Origin: Mesorhizobium muleiense
Lineage (GTDB): Bacteria; Pseudomonadota; Alphaproteobacteria; Rhizobiales; Rhizobiaceae
Reading direction: 5' to 3'
Length of the DNA stretch: 64,000 nt
Assembly (NCBI RefSeq): GCF_900099905.1
Contig: NZ_FNEE01000004.1
Span: 294,108-358,107 of the forward strand
In this document: positions 36,822-46,767 of the stretch, one piece after another
Numbering within the stretch: position 1 is the stretch's first letter
Layout: each line of letters opens with the position of its first letter
Made by a program: the position numbers and the translations under genes
The notes under the pieces: generated by a model
What the model saw: the letters and a program-made list of their open reading frames with translations, nothing else
What the model was told of the DNA's origin: nothing
Databases searched by the model: none

Positions 36822-38315
36822 TCAGGCGGCGGCCGGCCTGCGCCCGGCCGCCGTCGCCAGTTCGCGGATGCCGGGCTCGATGTGCTGCAGCGCAATCGAG
36901 GAGATGCCCAGCCGCATGAAGCGTGACGGCTTTTCGGTGCGGTCGAAGAAGCGGTCGCCGGGCTCGATGATGACACTGCGCGAGGCGGCGGCCTCGGCCA
37001 GCCCGCGCGAATCGGTGCCGCGCGGCCCTTCGAGCCAGAGCGACGCGCCACCGGCGGAATCGGTCGAGCGCCACTCCGGCAGGAAGGCGGAAATCGCATG
37101 GATCAGACGCTTGCGCCGTTCGTCGAAGGCACTCGACAGCCGCCGCACCAGCGCCTCGTGATGGCCAAGCGACAGGAACAGCGCGACCGCGCGCTGGTTG
37201 TTGGCCGGCGGATGACGCAGCATGAAGCGACGCAGCGCGCGAAGCTCGGAGATCAGCCCGGCCGAGGCGACGATGTAGCCGAGCCGCAGACCCGGAGCCA
37301 GCGTCTTCGACATCGAGCCGACATAGATGACGCGGCCGGAACGGTCGAGGCTCTTCAGCGCCTGCTGCGGCGCCTCGTCCAGAAGCTGGCTGTCATAGCC
37401 GTCCTCGATGATGATCTGGTTGTGGCGGTTGGCGCGCGCCAGCAAATCCTGCCGGCGCTCCGCCGACAGCGGCACCATGGTCGGGCAATGGTGGCTGGGC
37501 GTCACGAAGACGAAGCCGGAATCGTTGGGAATAGAAGCGGTTACAATGCCGGAATGGTCGACCGGGACCGGTGCGACGTCGGCACCCGCCAGCCGGAAGA
37601 TCGAGCGTGCGTCGGGATAGCCGGGGTCTTCCATGGCCACCTTGGAGCCCTTGGTCATCAGCAATGTCGCCAGCATGTAGAGCGCGTTCTGCGCGCCGAG
37701 CGTGACGATGATCTCATCGGGATTGGCGAAGATGCCGCGCCGCGGCAACAGCCGCGCCTGGATCTGCTCGATCAAAAGCGGATCGTCGCGGTCAACCATG
37801 TCGGACGCCCAATTGCGGATCTCGAGCACGGCGAGCGCCATGCGGTTGCACTCGCGCCACTCGGCGGTCGGGAACAGTGCCGGATCGAACTGGCCGTAGA
37901 CGAAGGGGTAGGACGACTTGATCCAGTTGTCGTGCTTGGCCGGCGGCGGCATGTCGCTGGCCGCGATCTGCCGGCGCGCCTTCCAGTCGATCTCATTGGC
38001 CTGGTCTGGCGCCTTCTGGTGCGGTTTGGCAGGCGTCGCCAGCACGTCCGGATTGACGAAATGGCCGCGCCGTTCGCGCGCCACCAGGAACCCCTGGTCG
38101 ACGAGCTGCTGGAAGGCCAGCACCACGGTGCCGCGCGCCACGCCGAGTTTCTCGGCCAGGATCCGGCAGGACGGAAGCGGCATCGAGGCGGCGATTTGCC
38201 GGTCGAGGATGGCGGCGACGATCGCTTGGCGGATCTGCGCCTGCAGGGTCTGGCCGGATTCCGCCGAAATCCGGAACAGGCCGGACCATATGGCCGTGTC
38301 GTTTCGCTGTGGCAT
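36822..38315 (-). CDS. MocR/GntR-type regulator with aminotransferase domain
   Basis: 497-residue fusion of a GntR winged HTH (about 20-85, with LPSCRILAEKLGVARGTVVL) and a class I aminotransferase fold (about 130-490). The PLP-binding lysine is Lys337 in YVGSMSKTLAPGLRLGY, so the effector is likely an amine or amino acid that reacts with PLP, such as GABA, taurine or ectoine-like compounds. ATG at 38315 has CGAGGAACATC upstream; a longer in-frame start is rejected. Placed 300 bases upstream of the MttB-like gene on the same strand. Three palindromes lie in the divergent region towards pgi. Confidence 0.9.
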   Translation of the reverse strand: MPQRNDTAIWSGLFRISAESGQTLQAQIRQAIVAAILDRQIAASMPLPSCRILAEKLGVARGTVVLAFQQLVDQGFLVARERRGHFVNPDVLATPAKPHQKAPDQANEIDWKARRQIAASDMPPPAKHDNWIKSSYPFVYGQFDPALFPTAEWRECNRMALAVLEIRNWASDMVDRDDPLLIEQIQARLLPRRGIFANPDEIIVTLGAQNALYMLATLLMTKGSKVAMEDPGYPDARSIFRLAGADVAPVPVDHSGIVTASIPNDSGFVFVTPSHHCPTMVPLSAERRQDLLARANRHNQIIIEDGYDSQLLDEAPQQALKSLDRSGRVIYVGSMSKTLAPGLRLGYIVASAGLISELRALRRFMLRHPPANNQRAVALFLSLGHHEALVRRLSSAFDERRKRLIHAISAFLPEWRSTDSAGGASLWLEGPRGTDSRGLAEAAASRSVIIEPGDRFFDRTEKPSRFMRLGISSIALQHIEPGIRELATAAGRRPAAA

Positions 38316-38443
38316 GGGAGATGTTCCTCGATGGCCAGCCTTTTTCACCTGGCTGGACCAGTCGAATGTACCGGTGGCACAAGCTGTTGCGCCAATCAAT
38401 TTTTCTGATCGCTGGGATTTACGCCAGTGATCCTTCCCAAGGG

Positions 38444-38505
38444 TGACGCAAAGCGTCATCCCGCTGGTGACGCGTCGCGTCATCGCTGCCTGACGCAACG
38501 CGTCA
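38444..38505. promoter_or_regulatory. Three tandem 15-bp palindromes between mocR and pgi
   Basis: TGACGCAAAGCGTCA (38444-38458), TGACGCGTCGCGTCA (38468-38482) and TGACGCAACGCGTCA (38491-38505): identical 6-bp arms TGACGC/GCGTCA, variable 3-base centres, start-to-start spacing 24 and 23 bp. This is the arrangement of a multi-site operator serving one or both divergent genes. No other copy of TGACGCnnnGCGTCA was noticed near another gene in the window. Confidence 0.65.
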
Positions 38506-38613
38506 TCGCGGCGCATTGAAACCAGTCGATTTCGGCTAGATAGTTCGCCGCGACGACACGCGCCGGAAACACCCGGTCTGTTATGTTGGCATTTCAAGGC
38601 TCGGAGTGAGGCA

Positions 38614-40257
<1,644 letters not shown>

Positions 40258-40262
40258 GCGGC

Positions 40263-40985
40263 TTGGCCGAGATCAAAGGGATATTGTTCGACAAGGACGG
40301 CACCCTTGTCGACTTCAACGCGACGTGGCTCGGCGTTGCCGATTTCATGGCGATGGATGCGGCGGAGGGCGACCGCTGGAAGGCCGACAGGCTGCTTGCC
40401 GCGGCGGGCTACGATTTCGCCACCAAACGCTTCAAGCCCGATTCCATCTTTGCCTCCGGCACCAACATGGATGTCGTCGAGCTTTGGTTTCCGCGACTGT
40501 CGGATGAAGACCAGATGCTTGCCGTCGCCCGCTTCAACGAGATCACGTCGGTGCAGGGCTCGTCGATGGCGGTGGCGCTGCCGGGCATCGTCGAGACGCT
40601 TGGCGTTCTTCACAGGAAATCCTACCGGCTCGGCGTCGCCACCAACGATTCGACCACTGGCGCGGAGAAGACACTGCTCACGCTGGGCGTCGCGCAGCTG
40701 TTCGATGCCGCCTATGGTTACGACGCGGTGGCCAATCCGAAACCGGCGCCCGACACGATCCTCGCCTTCTCGGACCTGACCGGCCTGAGGCCTGCCGCGA
40801 TCGCCGTGGTCGGCGACAATCGCCACGATCTGGAGATGGCGCGGGCCGGCGGCTGCGGTCTGGCGATCGGCGTGCTTTCCGGCACCGGCACGCGGGAATC
40901 GCTGTCGCAGATCGCCGATGTCATTCTGGATTCGGTTGCCGATCTGCCCGACTTTCTTTCGGCAAGGGTCAAGGAGACGATCTGA
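40263..40985 (+). CDS. HAD-family phosphatase (phosphoglycolate-phosphatase-like)
   Basis: 240-residue HAD hydrolase. Motif I FDKDGTLVDF gives nucleophile Asp10 and Asp12; motif II is ATNDST near residue 126; motif III Lys is in ANPKPAPDT; motif IV is VVGDNRHDLEMARAGG. The cap insertion between I and II is the Gph type, but the substrate is uncertain and could be 2-phosphoglycolate, a sugar phosphate or a nucleotide. The start is a TTG at 40263 with GGAGTAAGCGGC upstream, five bases after pgi. Its last 17 bases overlap the convergent methyltransferase. Confidence 0.85.
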   Translation: MAEIKGILFDKDGTLVDFNATWLGVADFMAMDAAEGDRWKADRLLAAAGYDFATKRFKPDSIFASGTNMDVVELWFPRLSDEDQMLAVARFNEITSVQGSSMAVALPGIVETLGVLHRKSYRLGVATNDSTTGAEKTLLTLGVAQLFDAAYGYDAVANPKPAPDTILAFSDLTGLRPAAIAVVGDNRHDLEMARAGGCGLAIGVLSGTGTRESLSQIADVILDSVADLPDFLSARVKETI

Positions 40986-41736
40986 ACTCGCCTCCGAGTT
41001 GCTCCGGCTCGAATGAGAAGACGCCGCTCGGCTTCGTCGCCGCGCCTTTTGCCTGGCCGACATCCGGCACCTGGTATTCGGCCAACTGGCGAAGCCGCGA
41101 GCGGGGCAAGTAGGCGCGGCCCGGATCGCCGATCAGCACATTGATGCCGGCGGCCAGGCAGCGGTCGAGGAAGGGGATGACCCGGTCGGCGAGATCTTGC
41201 CGGTAAAACAAGTCGCCGGCTGCCACGACGTCCACCGGCGGCGGCGGCCCAGCGGTGATATCCCCGCAGACGACCGCGATTGCGACGCCGTTCGCCGCCG
41301 CATTGAGACCGAGCGCGGCGACGCCGTTGCGGTCGATCTCGGATGCAATCACTTCGCTGGCGCCGGCCCTAGCCGCGGCGATACCGACGAGGCCAGACCC
41401 GGCGCCGAGATCGAGCACGCGAAGCCCAGCTACCGTCTCCGGCCGATCGAGGATGTAGCGGGCAAGCACCGCGCCGCCGGCCCAGGCATAGGCCCAGTAA
41501 GGAGGCTGCGGCTCGGGGCCATCCTCGTCGGCTTCGTTTGCTTCTTCTTCCGGCTCGGCTGCTCGCCCTTGTGGACGCGTCAGCCGCCACAGTCCGCTCG
41601 CTGGATGGGCTGCATAAAGCCGGATTTCGGGAAGCGCGGCAACAGGGGCGATACGCATGTTCGCCTTGATGAACGTTAGCGGATCGGGACGGGAAAGCGT
41701 ATCCGCCGCGTCATCGACAGTAAGGCTATCGGCCAA
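40969..41736 (-). CDS. Protein lysine methyltransferase, probable ETF-beta (METTL20-like)
   Basis: 255-residue class I methyltransferase. The order FIKANMRIAPVAALPEIRLY, then PPYWAYAWAGGAVLARYILD, then VLDLGAGSGLVGIAAARAGA (SAM motif I) and ALGLNAAANGV follows bacterial METTL20-type enzymes, which methylate lysines of electron transfer flavoprotein beta. An acidic insertion (AAEPEEEANEADEDGPEP) precedes the WAYAWAGG block. A TTG at 41736 is taken as start because ATAGGGACAATT precedes it and it follows the fadD stop by eight bases; no ATG fits. Operon with fadD suits a role in fatty-acid oxidation, where ETF accepts electrons. Confidence 0.8.
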   Translation of the reverse strand: MADSLTVDDAADTLSRPDPLTFIKANMRIAPVAALPEIRLYAAHPASGLWRLTRPQGRAAEPEEEANEADEDGPEPQPPYWAYAWAGGAVLARYILDRPETVAGLRVLDLGAGSGLVGIAAARAGASEVIASEIDRNGVAALGLNAAANGVAIAVVCGDITAGPPPPVDVVAAGDLFYRQDLADRVIPFLDRCLAAGINVLIGDPGRAYLPRSRLRQLAEYQVPDVGQAKGAATKPSGVFSFEPEQLGGEFRSSP

Positions 41737-41744
41737 AATTGTCC

Positions 41745-43679
41745 CTATTCCCGCAATGCCCGCCGCAGGATCTTGCCGACCGGCGTCTTCGGCAGTTCGG
41801 TCCGAAACTCGATGTATTTTGGCCGCTTGTAACCGGTCAGGTTCTCGCGGCAATACACAGTCAGCACCTCTGCGGTCAGCAACGGGTCCTTCTTGACAAC
41901 GAACAGCTTCGGCACTTCGCCTGAATGCTCGTCCGGCACGCCGATCGCGGCAACTTCGAGCACGCCCGGATGCAGCGCCACCACTTCCTCGAGTTCGTTC
42001 GGATAGACGTTGAAGCCGGACACAAGGATCATGTCTTTCTTGCGGTCGACGATCTTGGTGTAGCCGCGCTCGTCCATGAAGCCCATGTCGCCCGACTTGA
42101 AGAAACCGTCCTTGGTCATCACCTTGGCGGTCTCGTCCGGCCGGTTCCAGTAACCGGCCATCACCTGCGGTCCGCGGATGCAGATCTCGCCGACTTCGCC
42201 GGGCGGCAAATCATTGCCGTCTTCGTCGCGGATGGCGATCTCGGTCGAGGGCAGCGGCAGGCCGATCGTGCCGGTGAAGTTGCCGTCGCTGAATGTGTTG
42301 GCGGTGGCCACCGGCGAGGTTTCCGAAAGCCCGTAGCCCTCGGTGACCGGGCAGCCGGTCAACGCCTTCCAGCGTTCGGCGACACCCTTCTGCACCGCCA
42401 TGCCGCCACCCAGCGTCAGGATCAGCGGCTTGAAGTCGAGCTTGCGGAAATCCTCGTTGTTGAGCAGCGCGTTGAACAGCGTGTTGAGGCCTGGAAAGAT
42501 GTGGATCGGGTATTTGCCGAGTTGCTTGACGAAACCGGGAATGTCGCGCGGATTGGGAATGAGTATGTTCTGGCCGCCCAGTTGCATGCCCATCAGTGCG
42601 TTCACCGTCAGCGCGAAGATATGATAGAGCGGCAGCGCGCAGATGAAGTTGAGATGCGCCGGTTTTGGCTTGACCGTGAAGGCGTCCTCGATCCACAGCG
42701 CGTTCTGCGCCACGTTGGCCAGCACGTTGCTGTGCAGCAGCACCGCGCCCTTCGAGATGCCGGTGGTGCCGCCGGTATATTGCAGGAAGGCGACGCCGTC
42801 GGCAGCGACATGCACCGGCTTGAAATTCATGCCGGCGGCTGCCTTCAACGCGGCATTGAACTTGACATGGCCCGGCAGAGACCAGGCCGGCACCATCTTC
42901 TTCACGCGGCGCACGACGAGATTGACGATCGTCCCCTTCAGGCCGCCAAGCATGTCGCCCATCGCCGCGACCACGACATGCTTGACCGCCGTTTTGGCGA
43001 TCACCGCCTGCAAGGTGTTGGCGAAATTCTCGAGAATGACGATGGCTTGCGCGCCGGAATCCTTGAGCTGATGTTCCAGCTCGCGCGGCGTGTAGAGCGG
43101 GTTGACGTTGACCACGACATAGCCGGCGCGCAGCACTGCCATCATCGCCACCGGATATTGCAGCACGTTCGGCATCATCAGCGCCACGCGTGCGCCTTTC
43201 GGCAGTCCCGTCGATTGCAGATAGGCGCCGAAGGCGGCCGATTGCCGCTCGACTTCCGCATAGGTGATGGTCTTGCCCATGCAGGTAAAGGCGGGCCGGC
43301 TGGCGTACTGCTTGCAGACGTCGGCGAGCAGATCGCCGATGGAGCCGAAGGGCAGAGCGCCGATCTCGGCCGGAACGACCTTCGGATAGCTTTTGAGCCA
43401 GGGTTTTTCCGGCAATCCGGCGGCAACCACATTCGGCAACCTTGTGGCCGGACCTGGGGTTGACGTCGATGCAGCCGCTGTCGGTGCCGCCTTCGCCGCT
43501 GGTTTGGCGGCGGCGGGCTTTGCGCCACCCTTCGCGGATACATTGGCCTTCGCGGGCACCGCGGCCGCCTTCGGCTTGGCTTTGGCCGTCGGCGCTTTTA
43601 GCTTGTCGGGGCTGGCCGGTTTCGCAGCAGTTTTGGCCTTGGCTGTCGCTGGTGCCGTCGTCCTTGGTGTTTTTGCCAC
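41745..43679 (-). CDS. fadD: Long-chain fatty-acid-CoA ligase with Ala/Lys/Pro-rich N-terminal extension
   Basis: 644-residue acyl-CoA synthetase; residues 93-644 align throughout with E. coli FadD (561 aa): KPWLKSYPKVVP, MMPNVLQYPVAMMAVLRAGY, LQYTGGTTGISKGAVL (AMP motif), ELGGQN-like MQLGGQNILIPNPRDIPG, GYGLSETSP and VDRKKDMILVSGFNVYPNEL. It activates fatty acids for beta-oxidation. Residues 1-90 are an additional low-complexity tail of Ala, Lys and Pro, like histone H1 or AlgP tails. The GTG at 43679 has GGGAGGGACGAGT; a TTG at codon 81 lacks a well-spaced site. It is followed by the methyltransferase after eight bases. Confidence 0.93.
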   Translation of the reverse strand: MAKTPRTTAPATAKAKTAAKPASPDKLKAPTAKAKPKAAAVPAKANVSAKGGAKPAAAKPAAKAAPTAAASTSTPGPATRLPNVVAAGLPEKPWLKSYPKVVPAEIGALPFGSIGDLLADVCKQYASRPAFTCMGKTITYAEVERQSAAFGAYLQSTGLPKGARVALMMPNVLQYPVAMMAVLRAGYVVVNVNPLYTPRELEHQLKDSGAQAIVILENFANTLQAVIAKTAVKHVVVAAMGDMLGGLKGTIVNLVVRRVKKMVPAWSLPGHVKFNAALKAAAGMNFKPVHVAADGVAFLQYTGGTTGISKGAVLLHSNVLANVAQNALWIEDAFTVKPKPAHLNFICALPLYHIFALTVNALMGMQLGGQNILIPNPRDIPGFVKQLGKYPIHIFPGLNTLFNALLNNEDFRKLDFKPLILTLGGGMAVQKGVAERWKALTGCPVTEGYGLSETSPVATANTFSDGNFTGTIGLPLPSTEIAIRDEDGNDLPPGEVGEICIRGPQVMAGYWNRPDETAKVMTKDGFFKSGDMGFMDERGYTKIVDRKKDMILVSGFNVYPNELEEVVALHPGVLEVAAIGVPDEHSGEVPKLFVVKKDPLLTAEVLTVYCRENLTGYKRPKYIEFRTELPKTPVGKILRRALRE

Positions 43680-43931
43680 TCGTCCCTCCCTCGATTGTTC
43701 TTATTGTCTCTGCCTGCTCGCCGCGTCGCCTCCGAATGACAGAGACGTCCTCCGCTGCTGCCGACATCCAGGAAATCCAGCCTGTCATCTATGTATTGCG
43801 ACTATCGGCAGCCGTGCAAGTCTGCCCCTGCGGCAAGGTGGGAAGAAATCGTCCGCGGCAACGACCAGCCGAAGGTCGCAGTTCCTCACCAACGCCGGGT
43901 TGAAGATCAATAAAAAAATGCAGTCGTTAAC

Positions 43932-43952
43932 ATTACCGTGATAGGCGGTAAT
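43932..43952. promoter_or_regulatory. Inverted repeat in the fadD-dppA divergent region
   Basis: ATTACC-N9-GGTAAT dyad inside the 428-base gap 43680-44107. The gap contains an AT-rich stretch with AATAAAAAAATG at about 43910 and no convincing gene; a 73-codon leftward frame there lacks a ribosome site. The dyad lies about 155 bases before dppA and may be an operator or an incidental palindrome. Confidence 0.4.
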
Positions 43953-44107
43953 TGACATTTCCTTCTCCTTTTTGGCGAGTGCGCAGAAATAAATTCTGCT
44001 TCCCATGGGGTAGGCAAACGGGGTGTTCCAAAGCCGGAAAAACGGTGCTTATATGCGCGCTTCACGAGCCTGATAGAGGGGCTTGGAAGAACATCAGGGA
44101 GTCCTCC

Positions 44108-45700
44108 ATGAAAAAGAAACTGACTTTTGCGGCCGCGTTGCTGGCCGCAAGCGTCCTCGGCGGCATGGCCAATGCGAAACAGCTGGTCTACTGCTCGGAG
44201 GCGTCGCCGGCCGGCTTCGACCCGTCGCCGTGGAGCGGTGGCAACGATTTCGACGCGTCGTCGCGCACCATCTATTCGCGCCTGGTCGAGTTCGAACACG
44301 GCAAGACCACCATCACGCCTGGCCTCGCCGAGAGCTGGACGGTTTCCGACGACGGTCTCGAATACACGTTCAAGCTTCGGCCGGGCGTGAAGTTCCAGAC
44401 CACCGACTACTTCACGCCGACGCGCGATCTCAACGCCGACGACGTGATCTTCTCCTTCGAGCGCCAGTGGAAGAAGGAAAACCCGTGGTTCGACTATCTG
44501 GCAGGCACCGGCTGGGAATATTTTGCCGGCATGGGCTTCCCGGATCTTCTCAAGGAAATCGTCAAGGTCGACGACCTGACGGTGAAATTCGTGCTGAACA
44601 AGCCTGAGGTCGCTTTCCTGCCGGATCTCGGCATGGATTTCGCTTCGATCGTCTCCAAGGAATATGCCGACCAACTCGACAAGGCCGGCACCAGGCAGCA
44701 ATTCACCCAGAAGCCGATCGGCACCGGTCCGTTCCAGTTCGTCGACTACCAGGTTGACGCGGTCATCCGCTACGCGGCATGGGACGGCTATTATGGCGGC
44801 CGCCAGAAGATCGATGATCTGATCTTCGCCATCACCACCGATCCGGCCGTGCGCGCGCAGAAGCTGAAGGCGGGCGAGTGCGATATCATGTCGTACCCGG
44901 CGCCGGCCGACATTGCCGGCCTGAAGGCCGACCCGAACCTCAAGGTCGACGAGCAGGAAGGCCTGAACATCGGCTACATGGCCTACAACACGACGCAGGC
45001 GCCCTTCGACAAGGTCGAGGTCCGCAAGGCCCTCAACATGGCCGTCAACAAGCAGGCCATTCTCGATGCGGTCTATCAGGGCGCTGGCCAGGCGGCGATA
45101 AACCCGATCCCGCCGACGATGTGGTCCTATAACAAGGAGGTCAAGGACGATCCGTACGATCCCGACGCGGCCAAGAAGATGCTGACGGATGCCGGCGTCA
45201 CGGATCTGTCGATGAAGATCTGGGCAATGCCGGTCAGCCGCCCGTACAATCCGAACGCCCAACGGGTCGCGGAACTGATCCAGGCCGACTACGCCAAGAT
45301 CGGTGTGAAGGCCGAGATCGTCAGCTACGAATGGACCGAGTATCGCGAACGCGGCAAGCAGAAGGACCGTGACGGCGCCTTCCAGCTCGGCTGGACCGGC
45401 GACAATGGCGACCCGGACAACTTCCTGTTCCTGCTCGGCTGCGATGCCATCGGCCAGTCCAACTATGCGATCTGGTGCGACCAGGAGTTCGAAGCCCTGC
45501 TGCAGAAGGGCAAGGCGACCACGGATGTCGCCGAGCGCACCAAGATCTACGAGGAGGCTCAGGTCGTGTTCAAGCGTGAGGCGCCGTGGCTGACCATCGC
45601 CCATTCCAAGGTCTTCATGCCGATGAACAAGAAAGTTACGGGCTTCGTCATGGATCCGCTCGGCATTCATCGGTTTGACGGCGTCGACGTCGCCGAATAA
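44108..45700 (+). CDS. dppA: Dipeptide ABC transporter substrate-binding protein
   Basis: 530-residue periplasmic binding protein; E. coli DppA is 535. A Sec signal peptide at 1-23 (KKKLTFAAALLAASVLGG, cut after ANA) is followed by LVYCSEASPAGFDPSPWS, matching DppA. Other blocks are IGTGPFQFVDYQVDAVIRY and AFQLGWTGDNGDPDNFLFLL, the peptide/opine-binding signature. ATG at 44108 has CAGGGAGTCCTCC. First gene of a dppABCDF-type operon; an 11-bp stem hairpin follows and likely adjusts expression of the permeases relative to the abundant binding protein. Dipeptides or 5-aminolevulinate are expected ligands. Confidence 0.92.
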   Translation: MKKKLTFAAALLAASVLGGMANAKQLVYCSEASPAGFDPSPWSGGNDFDASSRTIYSRLVEFEHGKTTITPGLAESWTVSDDGLEYTFKLRPGVKFQTTDYFTPTRDLNADDVIFSFERQWKKENPWFDYLAGTGWEYFAGMGFPDLLKEIVKVDDLTVKFVLNKPEVAFLPDLGMDFASIVSKEYADQLDKAGTRQQFTQKPIGTGPFQFVDYQVDAVIRYAAWDGYYGGRQKIDDLIFAITTDPAVRAQKLKAGECDIMSYPAPADIAGLKADPNLKVDEQEGLNIGYMAYNTTQAPFDKVEVRKALNMAVNKQAILDAVYQGAGQAAINPIPPTMWSYNKEVKDDPYDPDAAKKMLTDAGVTDLSMKIWAMPVSRPYNPNAQRVAELIQADYAKIGVKAEIVSYEWTEYRERGKQKDRDGAFQLGWTGDNGDPDNFLFLLGCDAIGQSNYAIWCDQEFEALLQKGKATTDVAERTKIYEEAQVVFKREAPWLTIAHSKVFMPMNKKVTGFVMDPLGIHRFDGVDVAE

Positions 45701-45710
45701 CTGCTGAGAA

Positions 45711-45750
45711 ATAGAACGGCGACGCTGGACTTAAAGCGCCGCCGTTCTAT
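45711..45750 (+). terminator. Intercistronic hairpin between dppA and dppB
   Basis: Perfect 11-bp arms ATAGAACGGCG (45711-45721) and CGCCGTTCTAT (45740-45750) around an 18-base loop. It ends nine bases before the dppB start, so it may limit read-through, protect the dppA message or mask the dppB ribosome site. No T-run follows. Confidence 0.65.
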
Positions 45751-45758
45751 GAAGCAAG

Positions 45759-46766
45759 ATGCTCCGCTATCTCCTCCACAAGCTCGCCTTGATCATCCCG
45801 ACCGTGTTCGGCATATCGCTGGCGGCGTTCGCTTTCGTCCGGCTTTTGCCGGGCGACCCGATCACAGCCCTGGCCGGCGAGCGCGGCGTCAGCCCGGAAC
45901 GCTACGCCGAGCTTGTCGAGCGGTTTGGCTACAACCGGCCTTATGTCGTCCAGTATCTCGAGTATATCGGCAGGGTCCTGACCGGCGACTTCGGCATATC
46001 GCTCGCCACCAAGCGGCCGGTGCTCGGTGAATTCCAGGCGCTGTTTCCGGCGACGCTGGAACTGGCGACGATCGCGCTGATCATCGCCGTGCTCATCGGC
46101 ATTCCCGCAGGCATCTTCGCCGCGGTCAAGCGCGGATCCTGGTTCGACCAGGCGACGATGGGCGTGGCGCTGACCGGCTATTCGATGCCGATCTTCTGGT
46201 GGGGACTGCTGCTCATCATCTTCTTCTCCGGCTATCTCGGCTGGACGCCGGTTTCCGGCCGCATCGGCCTTCAATATTTCTTCAAGCCGACGACGGGGTT
46301 CATGCTGATCGACAGCCTGATCTCCGGCAAGAGCGGCGCTTTCAGGTCCGCCGCCAGTCATCTTGTCCTGCCGGCGATCGTGCTGGCGACAATCCCGCTC
46401 GCCGTCATAGCGCGCCAGACGCGGTCGGCGATGCTGGAGGTGCTGGGCGAAGACTACGTCCGCACCGCCCGCGCCAAGGGCCTGGCGCCGCGTCGCGTCA
46501 TCGGGCTCCACGCTTTTCGCAATGCGCTGATCCCCGTCGTCACCACCATCGGCCTGCAGGTCGGCACGCTGATGGCGGGCGCCATCCTGACCGAAACGAT
46601 CTTTTCCTGGCCCGGTATCGGCAAGTGGATGATCGACGCGATCGCCAAGCGCGACTATGTTGTCGTCCAGAGCGGCTTGCTGATCATCGCGCTGATCGTC
46701 ATGGCGGTGAACCTGATCGTCGACGTGCTCTACGCCGTCATCAACCCACGTATCCGGGTGCAGTGA
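45759..46766 (+). CDS. dppB: Dipeptide ABC transporter permease B
   Basis: 335-residue inner-membrane permease (E. coli DppB 339). It starts MLRYLLHKLALIIPTVFGIS, the typical BPD_transp_1 N-terminus, with six helices. Motifs: FVRLLPGDPI, FGYNRPYVVQYLEYIGRVLTGDFG and the EAA loop VRTARAKGLAPRRVIGLHAFRNAL. The ATG at 45759 follows GAAGCAAG directly after the hairpin. Forms a channel with DppC. Confidence 0.93.
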   Translation: MLRYLLHKLALIIPTVFGISLAAFAFVRLLPGDPITALAGERGVSPERYAELVERFGYNRPYVVQYLEYIGRVLTGDFGISLATKRPVLGEFQALFPATLELATIALIIAVLIGIPAGIFAAVKRGSWFDQATMGVALTGYSMPIFWWGLLLIIFFSGYLGWTPVSGRIGLQYFFKPTTGFMLIDSLISGKSGAFRSAASHLVLPAIVLATIPLAVIARQTRSAMLEVLGEDYVRTARAKGLAPRRVIGLHAFRNALIPVVTTIGLQVGTLMAGAILTETIFSWPGIGKWMIDAIAKRDYVVVQSGLLIIALIVMAVNLIVDVLYAVINPRIRVQ

Positions 46767-46767
46767 G

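Noticed and set aside
43785..44006. 73-codon leftward frame between fadD and dppA
   Set aside because: Lacks similarity and family features, and spans the dppA promoter zone.
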